DNA of 64,000 nt from Mucilaginibacter sp. PAMB04168. GTDB taxonomy: Bacteria > Bacteroidota > Bacteroidia > Sphingobacteriales > Sphingobacteriaceae. Below the pieces are notes generated by a model. That model was given only the letters and a program-made list of their open reading frames with translations. It did no database searches and was not told the origin of the DNA. The stretch's first letter is position 1, and the number at the start of each line of letters is the position of its first letter. This document shows, piece by piece, positions 27,801 through 36,332 of this stretch. A program made the position numbers and the translations under genes. The stretch covers positions 4,836,001 to 4,900,000 of the forward strand of contig NZ_CP155079.2 of NCBI RefSeq assembly GCF_039634365.2, written 5' to 3'.

Positions 27801-28083
27801 TAGGCAGGTTTATGGTAAAACGGCCGTTTTCATCACTAATAGCTGATGAGTACAACGGCACACCAATGTTGATACCGGATACCGGCCTTTTGGTGGCTGC
27901 ATCTTTTATAACACCGCTTATTTTAGGTCCCTTTGCCCTCAAAGTAGAGTCGGCTTTATAACGGGCAATACTATCTGCAAGCCGCACCACTGATACGCTA
28001 TCTGTTTCCTGCGCATGAGCTTTTACACCTCCTAAAAGGCATAAAAGGAGCAGTAAACCTAATGATTTAGTAAAATTTTGCAT
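24859..28083 (-). CDS. SusC/RagA family TonB-dependent outer membrane transporter (pair 2)
   Basis: A 1074-residue TonB-linked outer membrane barrel that imports oligosaccharides with the SusD-like protein at 23058. Signal peptide about 1-25 (KAHAQ); a carboxypeptidase-regulatory-like beta domain about 53-125 (KISGVIKDAATKRPVSGINIG); a plug domain about 150-280 (YLQGKVAGLDVVRRSG, LVLVDGMIYD, SYTILKDASASIYGTKGANGVILI); then the 22-strand barrel ending in a C-terminal strand with terminal Ile. There is no STN domain, so it cannot signal to an anti-sigma factor in the usual way. A poorly conserved insertion between signal and regulatory domain (SVVRLADSIARYKADST) is unusual. It begins 15 bases after the FAS1 gene at 28099. 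Confidence 0.92.
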   Translation of the reverse strand: MQNFTKSLGLLLLLCLLGGVKAHAQETDSVSVVRLADSIARYKADSTLRAKGPKISGVIKDAATKRPVSGINIGVPLYSSAISDENGRFTINLPNLDVVLTVGGQGYQEKQVPIKGRSVLPDIYLFEGSYSSVYDVARMPFGQVPQSQLSTAVSAVNTFGSWETSSLETPDSYLQGKVAGLDVVRRSGTPNVGANLFLRGYNSLFGGNAPLVLVDGMIYDTYRYGSSLISGHVHNPFSNLDLRDVDSYTILKDASASIYGTKGANGVILINTNSNPELATKIDLGIYSGYNYVPSSFRLPIMQAGDYRTYLSDLLRTSNLTSAQIAAQPYFNDNPSSPNYYVYHNDTDWQKQAFKNGYNQNYNLRVSGGDDIARYVLSVGYTGNKGISPMTDLTKVGTRFNADLNISRKLTAKANLSFEYNEQNLRDEGLSNTTNPLFLSLTKSPFLRTNDVNAAGIQSPNLADVDIFNIGNPIALIQNSRALNRNYRFFGNISFKYQISRYLAAQTLIGITTDKVRESTFIPRAGVANDTTATMVIDSRLGSQTQRLYSLYNDTYVSYNRTFNRIHTLGVYLGTRFTHFTSNYNVDRSYNSAIDQLITVGNGVATSRTVGGDIGKYRWLNNYLSANYQLYNKYIFGFNLTADASSRFGTEADGISLGGVKMALLPSASAAWVVSSEKFMANLNFIEMLKLRASYGLTGNDDIGNYAARQYYISQNLLGLQGLVRANIGNPALQWEVGKKLDIGVDASFFQERLSITADVFRNTTTNMITREPITTAGGLAFAVTNNSGMRTNGVELSVNGRIISKADLKWDVGFNVAAYRNKITSLPSPIRTQYAGGTILTQVGLPAGVFYGYKTNGVYTTNAQAVTVGMSYRDAQGNLIAQQGGDVRFVDVNGDKIIDAQDMQVIGNPNPDYVGGITTGVIYKRFTVNALLTFSKGNQLYNYTRRQIESQSNFNNQSLAINNRWRADGQVTNIPRASYGDPSGNATFSDRWIEDGSYLRLRTISVSYDVNLRKARFPKYVKVYATGNNIITFTKYLGYDPEFAASENVLLRGVDTTLEPQFRTVQLGVRIGI

Positions 28084-28098
28084 AGTTAAGGTTGGTCG

Positions 28099-29724
28099 TT
28101 ATTGTAAAATAGGTATCAGTTTTACGTAATCAAAAGTTATGTTATTGTTGTTTGCACCCGTGGCGTTAGCACCCACTACATACATATTTACCGATGTCCG
28201 TTTTAACACGTTAAGATTACCCGATGTTAAAGTAATGGTATTGGCTGCCGTTGCTGTTGTGGTTGGATTGCCTCCTGCAATATTGGTAGGCGGGGTAAGC
28301 GTACTGGTAGCGCTCCTGTTAGCCGGTGTAGGCAACGGTATTTCTTCGTACTTGGTAAGGCTAACCGGCCCCATGCGTTGTGCCGGAAAGTTTACCACCG
28401 CATTAGGCGTAATGGTTCCGTTTGCGCCCAGTACTGCTGCCGTAGTTTGGCCAAAATTGAAACTCTCTACAATATCGGTAGCGGTAGTAAAGACATCATT
28501 ACTGGCCCGTACAACAATTTTATACTGGCAGGTATACAAATTGTTAAGCTTGTAAGCTGCAAAAAAGTTAGCCGGGAAGTTAGCATTGGTTCCCAGTAAA
28601 ATATCACGGAACACCTGACCCTGAAGATCGCGGCGGCTACGGTAAAACGTGAACGAATTTGCATCTGTACGTGCAAAAAAGCTCGGATTCTCTCCCTGAA
28701 TTACAATCGGTGTAATTTTATCGGCAAGGGCAAATGGCATGCTGCTAATTACATACACCATACCGTTGCTGGCGCTGTAACGTTGCACAATAGCAGCTTT
28801 GTTAACCGGTATGGGCACGTTATTTACAGACATAAGCCCAGTTGCAGGCAAGTTAGCTTCAGCTATTGCGCCTCTAACAGCAACATCCTTCAATATGTTA
28901 AAAGAAGCCAGCATGTTACGTGTAGTATCTGTTGAGTTGGTTACAGTGGCAAAATATTTTACCACTTTATCGAGCTCAGTATTTAAAGCAGCATCCGTTA
29001 ATACGAAGTAAGTATAAGTACTGTCTTCGTTGGCTAAACTGGCCACCCGTGTAAAGTACTTATTCAGGTTAACTACACCCGTTCCCGGAACCAGAACAGG
29101 CTTACCGGTTTTAGGATCATAGCTTTGTATAGTAGCTTTAGATGTGTCGATGAAATTAGTATCCTGCCGTGTAATGTAGTTCCTATGAAGATCGGCCACA
29201 CCGTTCAAACTTCTGATGAATTCAGAAATATTCATTTTTGGTGGCAGCGCCTTATCAATGGTATGTACTACCCCGTTTTTTACATACTGGTTAGCCACAG
29301 TAATATTAGCCTCTTCGACCATGCCGGTGGTAAATGTTAAGTTTTTGCCGCCTAACGTGCGCACCCGTAAGGACGGCTTGGGCGCAGTTGTTAAATACAC
29401 CTGATTGGCAATATGATTGTTTACAAACACGCGCAGTTTGGCTGTATCACTAACAGTAGCCTGATCAACGCCTTGCAGCGCCTGGTTGGTAGGTGCCCAA
29501 ACGGTATAGGTTCTTGAACTGGCTAGCAGTTTATCATAACCCAGCCTGGTAAGGTAACCGGCAAAAGTGCTTAGGTTACCATTCTCCTGTATCTGTTGCA
29601 TTACTGTCTTGTCCAATTGCTGGTCTACAGCTTCGGTGCGATCGTCCCATTGCTTTTTACAAGCGTAAAAAACAGTGGTAAGCAGTAGTATCGCGATTAT
29701 ATATCTATTCTTGAAACTATTCAT
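28099..29724 (-). CDS. Fasciclin (FAS1) domain lipoprotein with C-terminal beta-sandwich
   Basis: A 541-residue lipoprotein (lipobox FYACKK, C22). The first FAS1 domain spans about 45-162 (GNLSTFAGYLTRLG, YTVWAPTNQAL, VKNGVVHTIDKAL), and a second, less regular one about 165-335 (ISEFIRSLNGV, YTYFVLTDAALN, NGMVYVISSMPF). From about 340 a different domain follows, predicted beta-rich (SFTFYRSRRDLQGQVFRDIL, YKIVVRASND, ending NNITFDYVKLIPIL). FAS1 domains are adhesion modules. Here the gene lies between two SusCD pairs, where SusE/SusF-like glycan-binding lipoproteins normally sit, so a glycan-binding role on the cell surface is inferred. The C-terminal sandwich resembles the one in the 571-residue FAS1 protein next door. 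Confidence 0.82.
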   Translation of the reverse strand: MNSFKNRYIIAILLLTTVFYACKKQWDDRTEAVDQQLDKTVMQQIQENGNLSTFAGYLTRLGYDKLLASSRTYTVWAPTNQALQGVDQATVSDTAKLRVFVNNHIANQVYLTTAPKPSLRVRTLGGKNLTFTTGMVEEANITVANQYVKNGVVHTIDKALPPKMNISEFIRSLNGVADLHRNYITRQDTNFIDTSKATIQSYDPKTGKPVLVPGTGVVNLNKYFTRVASLANEDSTYTYFVLTDAALNTELDKVVKYFATVTNSTDTTRNMLASFNILKDVAVRGAIAEANLPATGLMSVNNVPIPVNKAAIVQRYSASNGMVYVISSMPFALADKITPIVIQGENPSFFARTDANSFTFYRSRRDLQGQVFRDILLGTNANFPANFFAAYKLNNLYTCQYKIVVRASNDVFTTATDIVESFNFGQTTAAVLGANGTITPNAVVNFPAQRMGPVSLTKYEEIPLPTPANRSATSTLTPPTNIAGGNPTTTATAANTITLTSGNLNVLKRTSVNMYVVGANATGANNNNITFDYVKLIPILQ

Positions 29725-29769
29725 TCTTCTGATAAATTCGATTAGTGTATAAAATATGACCTTCCTCTA

Positions 29770-31485
29770 CTAAGGTATCAATGCACCGCTTCTGCCCAGT
29801 TTCGGACGCAGCTGATTCATATCTACCGGTCTGAACTCAATTGCGTCGAGCAGGAAGGTTCTGGCATCGCCCGATTGTGCTGTTGAGGTAAAGGTGATTT
29901 TATGCCGGCCGGTTACCGTTACATTTATAATACCTACCAAACGGCCTACGTGGTTGGCAGCAACAGTTACATCTGATTCTGAATAGTTTTTAAATCCGCG
30001 GGCCTCGGCTTGTGCCTCGGTTTCAGTTGTGCTTAATGCATCAGCAGTGTTAACCAGGTTTGGCAAAGTTTGGCCATCAAATGCTACGGGTATGTTTTGG
30101 TTATTACCATTGCGTTTAATATCCACCCATACTTTATAACGGCCCCTCACAATTACAGGCGTAGTAAACGTAGCCGATGAAACGTTGGATGCGTTAGCAC
30201 CGTTTCTGAAGCGGTTACCTATCTGAACCCAATCGTTACCGAAATAGTAATCGGCAGAACCCGGGGTGGCAGGAGTTGTATTGTAAAATAAAGCGTTGTT
30301 GTTCATATCTGCCGCACCAAGCAGCGTTACTTCAGAAAGTGCATTGTAAGCAAATACTTTGTTAGTTTGACCCGGTACCCGATAGAAACCAGATCTTCTA
30401 ATTTCGGGCTGGTCGGCCACATCAAAATAAACCGCTGTAGGGAAACGAACCTTAATTTTATAAGTACCTAAAACCCGGTGCAAAACACCATTGGTAGCCG
30501 TTATATCACTATTAGGGCGGTCGAGTGCAAAGCCAGGCTCCAGCACGCCGTTAAAGGTATCGTTGTTCAATAACACAGTTTGCCCGCTTAACTGGCTGGT
30601 AGTAATCTCAAGCGGCGCTAAAGTAGCATGTGCTGTTGAGGTAGCAATATCAGACAGGTAAGCCAGCTCAGGCCATACGCGGTAAGCGCAAAACAGCCAC
30701 AAGCTGTCGGCATGATCTTTAGGATCATTTTTGGTTGAAAATTTAGCTTTAAGCGCATTAAAATCAGCAATGCCACTGGCCCTAAAAGCGCTATCTGTTT
30801 CGGCCATTAACGTAAGCAATCTGCGGGTTGGGTTTGTATTGGCTGATGATGCCACATTTAAGGTATCATAAAATCCTGTAGCCTTAAGTGCAGCAGTAAA
30901 TATGGAATACTTGCTGTTTTGCTCCACCGTTTTAGCCAGCGTTAAATCAGATGGCACCAGCACGTTATCAATAATATGAATGATACCATTGCCTGCACGG
31001 ATATTGCCGGTGACATAGTTCGCTTGCTTGTTAATTACCACTTTGGTTTCGCCGTTAATGTTACGGGCACCGGTAATTAAGTACTGGCCTGTTTGGGTTG
31101 CAGTACGCAGCCGGCCATCTTTAAAGGCACTCGATGTTAAAGTATCGGCTATCAAACTAACCGATACAATCTTCTTTGCTGTTTCGGCATCAATGGCATC
31201 AACACTGGCTTTATTGGTTGCCTTAAGGTAGGCATTTACACCAGCGTTGTTAGCTGCAAACAAGGTATACGCCCCGTATGCATCTAAAAAGCTTGCGTAC
31301 CCGGCTTTATCAATTATTTGCTTAAATAATGAGTAATCGGGGTTTTGGCCCAAATACGTGTACATATTAACCGTACTGCTTGTGGTATACGTAAGCGCTT
31401 CGCGTTTACATCCATTTAAACCCATTAGTGCAGTAATACCTAATCCAATTAGCACCAGGTAAACACGTTCGAATATTTTTTTCAT
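29770..31485 (-). CDS. Fasciclin (FAS1) domain lipoprotein, two FAS1 domains plus beta-sandwich
   Basis: A 571-residue lipoprotein (lipobox LNGCKRE, C26). FAS1 domain 1 is at about 45-180 (YSLFKQIIDKAGYASFLDAYGAYTLFAANNAG, GNGIIHIIDNVLVP) and domain 2 at about 182-345 (YSIFTAALKATGFYD, TNGVLHRVLGTYKI). The C-terminal 200 residues form a separate beta-sandwich with the motif RYKVWVDIKRNGNNQNIPVAFDG and end in FLLDAIEFRPVD, a pattern seen in carbohydrate-binding-like folds where strands close with D-x-I-E-F. The signal sequence is followed by a flexible Thr/Ser linker. It sits 45 bases upstream of the next FAS1 gene and 27 bases downstream of SusD at 31513. Surface glycan capture is inferred from operon position. 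Confidence 0.82.
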   Translation of the reverse strand: MKKIFERVYLVLIGLGITALMGLNGCKREALTYTTSSTVNMYTYLGQNPDYSLFKQIIDKAGYASFLDAYGAYTLFAANNAGVNAYLKATNKASVDAIDAETAKKIVSVSLIADTLTSSAFKDGRLRTATQTGQYLITGARNINGETKVVINKQANYVTGNIRAGNGIIHIIDNVLVPSDLTLAKTVEQNSKYSIFTAALKATGFYDTLNVASSANTNPTRRLLTLMAETDSAFRASGIADFNALKAKFSTKNDPKDHADSLWLFCAYRVWPELAYLSDIATSTAHATLAPLEITTSQLSGQTVLLNNDTFNGVLEPGFALDRPNSDITATNGVLHRVLGTYKIKVRFPTAVYFDVADQPEIRRSGFYRVPGQTNKVFAYNALSEVTLLGAADMNNNALFYNTTPATPGSADYYFGNDWVQIGNRFRNGANASNVSSATFTTPVIVRGRYKVWVDIKRNGNNQNIPVAFDGQTLPNLVNTADALSTTETEAQAEARGFKNYSESDVTVAANHVGRLVGIINVTVTGRHKITFTSTAQSGDARTFLLDAIEFRPVDMNQLRPKLGRSGALIP

Positions 31486-31512
31486 AATCTTTTTGCTTTT
31501 GCTGTTAAAGAA

Positions 31513-32994
31513 CTATCTGTAAAAAGGGTTCTGAACAAGGTTAGGGTTAAGTTGTATCTCGTTTTGGTAAATAGGCAGGTAATGGTTATTCTTATCACGC
31601 AGCTTGTTCAGGGCTGACTGTTGTGCATCGGCCGGTATAACTCTGCTGAGTGCTGATAATAGAATCTCCAAACGTGCATAATTGTTCCGTTTAGCATGGC
31701 GCAGCAAGTCAAACCAACGTTTGCCTTCATAAGCCAGTTCAAGTGCACGTTCTTGCAGTACGTAATCATTTAATCCATTAATATCAGTTACTGCAGGTGG
31801 CGTAACAGGAGCCGATTTTGGCAAAGCCTTGGCACGGGTACGTATCTGAGCAACCAGGTTCACGGTTTCCTGACCGCGGCCCGAGTTGGCACACGCCTCG
31901 GCTTTCATTAGCAATATATCGGCATATCGGTAAAAAATCCAGTGTGCGTAAGAGTTATCGGTAGAGCGCACCGTAGTTGGCGATAGGCCCAGGTACTTGT
32001 AAATGTACTGGTCAGACTGGCGTACGGAGGCATCAACACCGCGTATATCCTTAACATTTATCGGGTCAACATCATCTAACCCCCAAAAATTATCTATAAC
32101 ATCAGCCGGCGCTTTGTAACGCAACGGCAGGTTAAACATGGTATAAAAAGGGTTCAGGAACTGGTTGTCAAACTGCAGCTCAAATATTCCTTCAGCCGAG
32201 TTGCCTTGTACATACAGTGCATTAAACCAGCCTGCATCGCCCGCAACCAGTGCATACCGGTTTGAGTTGATAATCTTATCACATGCCGTAATACAATCGG
32301 CATACTTTTCCATCCACAAGTATACGTCTGCCTGCAGGGCATTTACTGCATATTTGGTTACACGGCCTTTATCAGAAGCTACAGTTCCAAAATTTACCGT
32401 TGCATAACCTTCGGCCTTATTTAAATCGGAAACAATCTGATTCAAAATTTCGGCTTGCGAGCTTTTTGATATCTGCCCCAAGTCAGAATCAGACGAAGTT
32501 GAGGTTAGTTTAAGCGGCACATCACTAAAGGTACGCGCCAGATAAAAATACAATAGCGCCCGGATGGTTAATGCTTCAGATAAGTAAACGTTCAACTGTT
32601 CGCGGCTTAGGGTATTATCGCGCTCAATAACGCCCGGACCAAAATCAAGCACGTTATTGCACAAGTTAATTGCGCGGTAAAAATTATTCCAGTTGGTTAT
32701 GCTATTGGTAGGCAAAATATTATCGGCCACCATGTTGATATCGTCCTGGCTGGCGTTAAGGCCCGGTATAACCATATCTCCTCTTAGCTCACCCCATATA
32801 AAAAATTGTGAGGTAGTGCTACCCATGGCATTGTACAGCGCTACAATTGCAGAAGAAAGCTGTTCTTTAGTTTGCCAGAACTTATCACGTGTGATACCGT
32901 CTTGCGGCCGCAATTCCAGGTACTTGTTGCACGAGGTTGCTGATACCGTCATAATGGTAATCAGTATTGCTTTGTATATATTTCTTTTAAACAT
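31513..32994 (-). CDS. SusD/RagB family glycan-binding lipoprotein (pair 1)
   Basis: A 493-residue SusD homologue. Lipobox SATSCNK with C22; N-terminal block LELRPQDGITRDKFWQTKEQLSSAIVALYNAM; helical core with NFYRAINLCNNVLDFGP and SEALTIRALLYFYLARTFSDVPL; C-terminal RagB block VLQERALELAYEGKRWFDLLRHAKRNNY; closing motif LRDKNNHYLPIYQNEIQLNPNLVQNPFY, the standard end of the family. It is about 100 residues shorter than the SusD of pair 2, so the two lids differ in loops and likely in ligand. It follows its SusC partner at 33006 by 11 bases and precedes FAS1 at 29770. Confidence 0.93.
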   Translation of the reverse strand: MFKRNIYKAILITIMTVSATSCNKYLELRPQDGITRDKFWQTKEQLSSAIVALYNAMGSTTSQFFIWGELRGDMVIPGLNASQDDINMVADNILPTNSITNWNNFYRAINLCNNVLDFGPGVIERDNTLSREQLNVYLSEALTIRALLYFYLARTFSDVPLKLTSTSSDSDLGQISKSSQAEILNQIVSDLNKAEGYATVNFGTVASDKGRVTKYAVNALQADVYLWMEKYADCITACDKIINSNRYALVAGDAGWFNALYVQGNSAEGIFELQFDNQFLNPFYTMFNLPLRYKAPADVIDNFWGLDDVDPINVKDIRGVDASVRQSDQYIYKYLGLSPTTVRSTDNSYAHWIFYRYADILLMKAEACANSGRGQETVNLVAQIRTRAKALPKSAPVTPPAVTDINGLNDYVLQERALELAYEGKRWFDLLRHAKRNNYARLEILLSALSRVIPADAQQSALNKLRDKNNHYLPIYQNEIQLNPNLVQNPFYR

Positions 32995-33005
32995 GTTGCA
33001 GTATA

Positions 33006-36000
33006 TTAGAATGATGCTGATAAACCTAAGGTGTAAAGTTTTAATGGCGGCGTAGCGCTGTCATCCTTTGCCAATTGGAATATACCCGTACCTCTCAGTG
33101 ATACTTCCGGATCCTGACCAGTATATTTGGTGAAGGTGGCCAGGTTTTCTGCTGTTATATAGGCGCTCAAGTTTTTTAGCTTTAAACGGTTTACTAACTT
33201 TTTGTTGAAAGTATAGCGTGCTGTAATGGAACGGAAACGCATAAAGGAACCATCCTCCACGTAGCGCGATGAACCTAACCAGTTGTAACCGGTTTGATAT
33301 ACGGCGCGCGGCATGTCGGTTTCATCGCCAGGAGTACGCCATCTTCTGAGTACGGCAGTACTTTGGTTATTAAACGAGTACATATTGGTGGTAAGCATTT
33401 TGGTTTGGTTAATAACCTGCCCGCCTGTACGGAATGAGAAGAAAGCATTCAACTTAATACTGCCTCTCCAGGTAATGCTTGGGCCAAAACCACCTGTAAA
33501 TTTAGGGTTACCGTTACCTAGGTAAACTACGTCCTGGTAGTTAATGTTACCATCGTGGTTGATGTCTTCATAAACGGCATCGCCAGGCTGAAACAGGTAA
33601 TCGGTAGCCGGATAGTTGAAGCGCATTTGCACCGGTGTACCGTTAGGGCTGATGATCTTATTACCGTTGCCATCACGCGCAATGGTAGACTCAGCATCCT
33701 TGTAAACACCGGCAAACTTGTAACCATAAAACGAGCCCAACGGGTTGTTCACCTGCAACAGCTGCAAATAATCTCCGTTTCGGGAAACGTTACCATCCGA
33801 GGTTGCATATAAAGGTGATATTTCTTTAACTGCATTTATATTTTGCGATATGTTAAAGTTAAAATCAACTAACCAGTCTCTGGTCTTAATAGGCGTACTC
33901 AGGATGTTCAGTTCGTAACCTTGGTTATCAATGGTACCTACGTTGTACGGCAGGTTAGCATAACCGGTTGTACTTGGAAGGTTCAGTTTGTCTACAAATA
34001 AATCGCGGGTGCGGTTCTTGTAAAACCCCAGGTCAATGTTAAGCCTTTGTTTAAACAGAATGATGTTTACACCGGCATCGATACCTGTAAGCTGTTCCCA
34101 GCGAAGGTTATCCAACTGAATATTGTTAGAATACAAACCGGCCTGGCCTAAGTAACTCGAACCCGTGCTTACATAATTGTTGTAAAATAAGTAAGGGTCT
34201 GAAGGTGCACGGCCGCTTCGACCTATACCACCCCTGAAGCTAAACTCATCCAGGAAATTTTCAAACCGCTTCATGAACTTTTCACCTGAAAGGCGGTAAC
34301 GGGCAGAGATGGAAGGGAACAGACCATAACGCCTGTCGGCACCGAAGTTAGAGTTACCCTCACCACGTAAAGCTACGTTGATAATGTAACGGTCCAGATA
34401 CTTGTACTGACCGTTAATTAAAGCTGCCACCCACCGGGTTTGTTCAACTCCCGAAGCAAACCCCTTGGTTAAATCGGAGTTGCTTAAGCGGCCCGGAACC
34501 GAAGGATCCTGCAGATACGCTGATGCAGTACCGGCAATTAACTGCGATTGGGTTACCGATTTAACATCACTGGTTTGTACAGAGATCAGACCGGTAAATG
34601 AATGTTTTTCGTTTAACCGCGGCGTAAAAATCAAGTTGGTTTTTGATGCAACCGAGTAGGTATCGTAATCGGAGCTTCCAGCCCGGTTAACCGAAGTTTC
34701 TGTAAACGGACGGCCCGTTGCAATTTGTGGCAAAAAGCGGGTTTGCCTGCCGTTAGAGATATCAAAAACGATATCGCCGTTCAAATTGAGCACATCCGGA
34801 ATGATGTTGTAAGTTAAGTTAAAGTGCGGGATGATACGGTCGGTTGCTGATGTATTTTTAGCAGCAACGGCCATAGCCAGCGGGTTGTAAAACGTAACTG
34901 TATTAGAGTTGGCCGGCGGGCTGTAAGCGCCTTGTATGTTAGAGGCTGGTGAGAAAAAGTTGGGTGTTAATATACCAGCATCGTTATACTCATATACGCT
35001 CATGTTAGGCATACGAATGGTTGCAATATTACGTACCGCATCTGAGCCGGTACCGTTATTTGCAGTAGCGTAGTTATAATCGGTAACGTTATGGGCGTAA
35101 GAAATATAAGTAGTGAACCTGATTTTGCTTGATACAATGTAATCCAGATTCAAACGGGTGTTTAGACGCGAAAAACCTGTACCCAATGTAGTACCTGTTT
35201 GGCCGTTATACCCTACTGATGCAAAGTAACGGGCTTTATCGCCACCACCCGATATGGAAAGGTTGTTATCGGTAAGATAACCGGTGCGGGTAAGCGTTTT
35301 TAGCCAGTCGGTATTTTGGCTATAATTTTTAGAGTACGGATCCTGCAAATCATAAGCAAATTCGCGTATGCTGGTAGGCAATGGCACACCAGCCACGTTC
35401 ATATACATTTCCGGAATAAAAGTAGAATACTGATCGCCGGTAAGCAGCGGTATTGGCGATGGCTGCGCAGACATAGTACCTTTAAAGGTATAGCTAATAA
35501 TCGGCGGACCTTTCTGGCCACGCTTGGTTGTAATAATTAAAACACCGTTAGCAGCCTGCGCACCCCAAACTGCCGTGGCGGCAGCATCTTTAAGTATCGA
35601 TATATCTTTAATGTCAGACGGAGCAATACTCAACAAGTCGGCATATTGGGTTTGATCTGCCGTGCTAAAGTTAAAGCCATTGGGGATAGTAGTTTGAAAT
35701 GGCACACCATCAACCACAATAAGCGGGTTGGTATTACCATTCAGCGTGGATGTACCCCTGATTTTGATAGACATACCAGCACCCGGGTCACCTGAGTTGG
35801 CAATGATATCCACACCGGGTAAACGGCCTTGTATAGCCTGGTCAATACTAGTGGCCTGCAATTCTTCCACATCCTTTGCATTTAAGGTAACGGTGGAGGT
35901 GGTTTGGTCGCGCTTATCAATCACTAAGCCGGTACCATTGTTAACCGGCGGGCGGGCAGTTACCACAACATCGGTTAGTGCGCGCGCGTTTGATTCCAGC

Positions 36001-36317
36001 GTAACGTTAATTATACGGCGGGTACCTATTTCTAAAGTACGGCTTTTATAGCCGATGGTGGATATCACTATCTTGTGTGATACATCAGTTACTTTGAGTA
36101 CAAAGTTACCGTCAATATCTGTAGCCTGACCGCTGATGGTACGGCCGTCTTTGTCCTGTTCAACAACAGTGGCACCAACAACAGGCAATTTATCTCTCGA
36201 GTCGGTAACCCGTCCCTTGATCAAAATCTTTTCGGCTGTTTGGGCATGTACATTTATTACAGTAACCAAGCAACATGCTAATACTGTAAAAAAAATAGCA
36301 TTATAAATATTTCTCAT
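33006..36317 (-). CDS. SusC/RagA family TonB-dependent outer membrane transporter (pair 1)
   Basis: A 1103-residue SusC homologue. Signal peptide about 1-25 (INVHAQ); carboxypeptidase-regulatory domain about 33-115 (KGRVTDSRDKLPVVGATVVEQD, STIGYKSRTLEIG); plug about 125-270 (QAIQGRLPGVDIIANSGDPGAGMSIKIRG is the family signature region, then NPLIVVDGVPF and ISILKDAAATAVWGAQAANGVLIITTKRG); a beta-barrel to the end. No STN domain. It shares little with the other SusC of the operon beyond family motifs, so pair duplication is old or the pairs were brought together separately. It lies 15 bases after the FAS1 gene at 36333. Confidence 0.94.
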   Translation of the reverse strand: MRNIYNAIFFTVLACCLVTVINVHAQTAEKILIKGRVTDSRDKLPVVGATVVEQDKDGRTISGQATDIDGNFVLKVTDVSHKIVISTIGYKSRTLEIGTRRIINVTLESNARALTDVVVTARPPVNNGTGLVIDKRDQTTSTVTLNAKDVEELQATSIDQAIQGRLPGVDIIANSGDPGAGMSIKIRGTSTLNGNTNPLIVVDGVPFQTTIPNGFNFSTADQTQYADLLSIAPSDIKDISILKDAAATAVWGAQAANGVLIITTKRGQKGPPIISYTFKGTMSAQPSPIPLLTGDQYSTFIPEMYMNVAGVPLPTSIREFAYDLQDPYSKNYSQNTDWLKTLTRTGYLTDNNLSISGGGDKARYFASVGYNGQTGTTLGTGFSRLNTRLNLDYIVSSKIRFTTYISYAHNVTDYNYATANNGTGSDAVRNIATIRMPNMSVYEYNDAGILTPNFFSPASNIQGAYSPPANSNTVTFYNPLAMAVAAKNTSATDRIIPHFNLTYNIIPDVLNLNGDIVFDISNGRQTRFLPQIATGRPFTETSVNRAGSSDYDTYSVASKTNLIFTPRLNEKHSFTGLISVQTSDVKSVTQSQLIAGTASAYLQDPSVPGRLSNSDLTKGFASGVEQTRWVAALINGQYKYLDRYIINVALRGEGNSNFGADRRYGLFPSISARYRLSGEKFMKRFENFLDEFSFRGGIGRSGRAPSDPYLFYNNYVSTGSSYLGQAGLYSNNIQLDNLRWEQLTGIDAGVNIILFKQRLNIDLGFYKNRTRDLFVDKLNLPSTTGYANLPYNVGTIDNQGYELNILSTPIKTRDWLVDFNFNISQNINAVKEISPLYATSDGNVSRNGDYLQLLQVNNPLGSFYGYKFAGVYKDAESTIARDGNGNKIISPNGTPVQMRFNYPATDYLFQPGDAVYEDINHDGNINYQDVVYLGNGNPKFTGGFGPSITWRGSIKLNAFFSFRTGGQVINQTKMLTTNMYSFNNQSTAVLRRWRTPGDETDMPRAVYQTGYNWLGSSRYVEDGSFMRFRSITARYTFNKKLVNRLKLKNLSAYITAENLATFTKYTGQDPEVSLRGTGIFQLAKDDSATPPLKLYTLGLSASF

Positions 36318-36332
36318 GTGTAAAGCCAGGTC

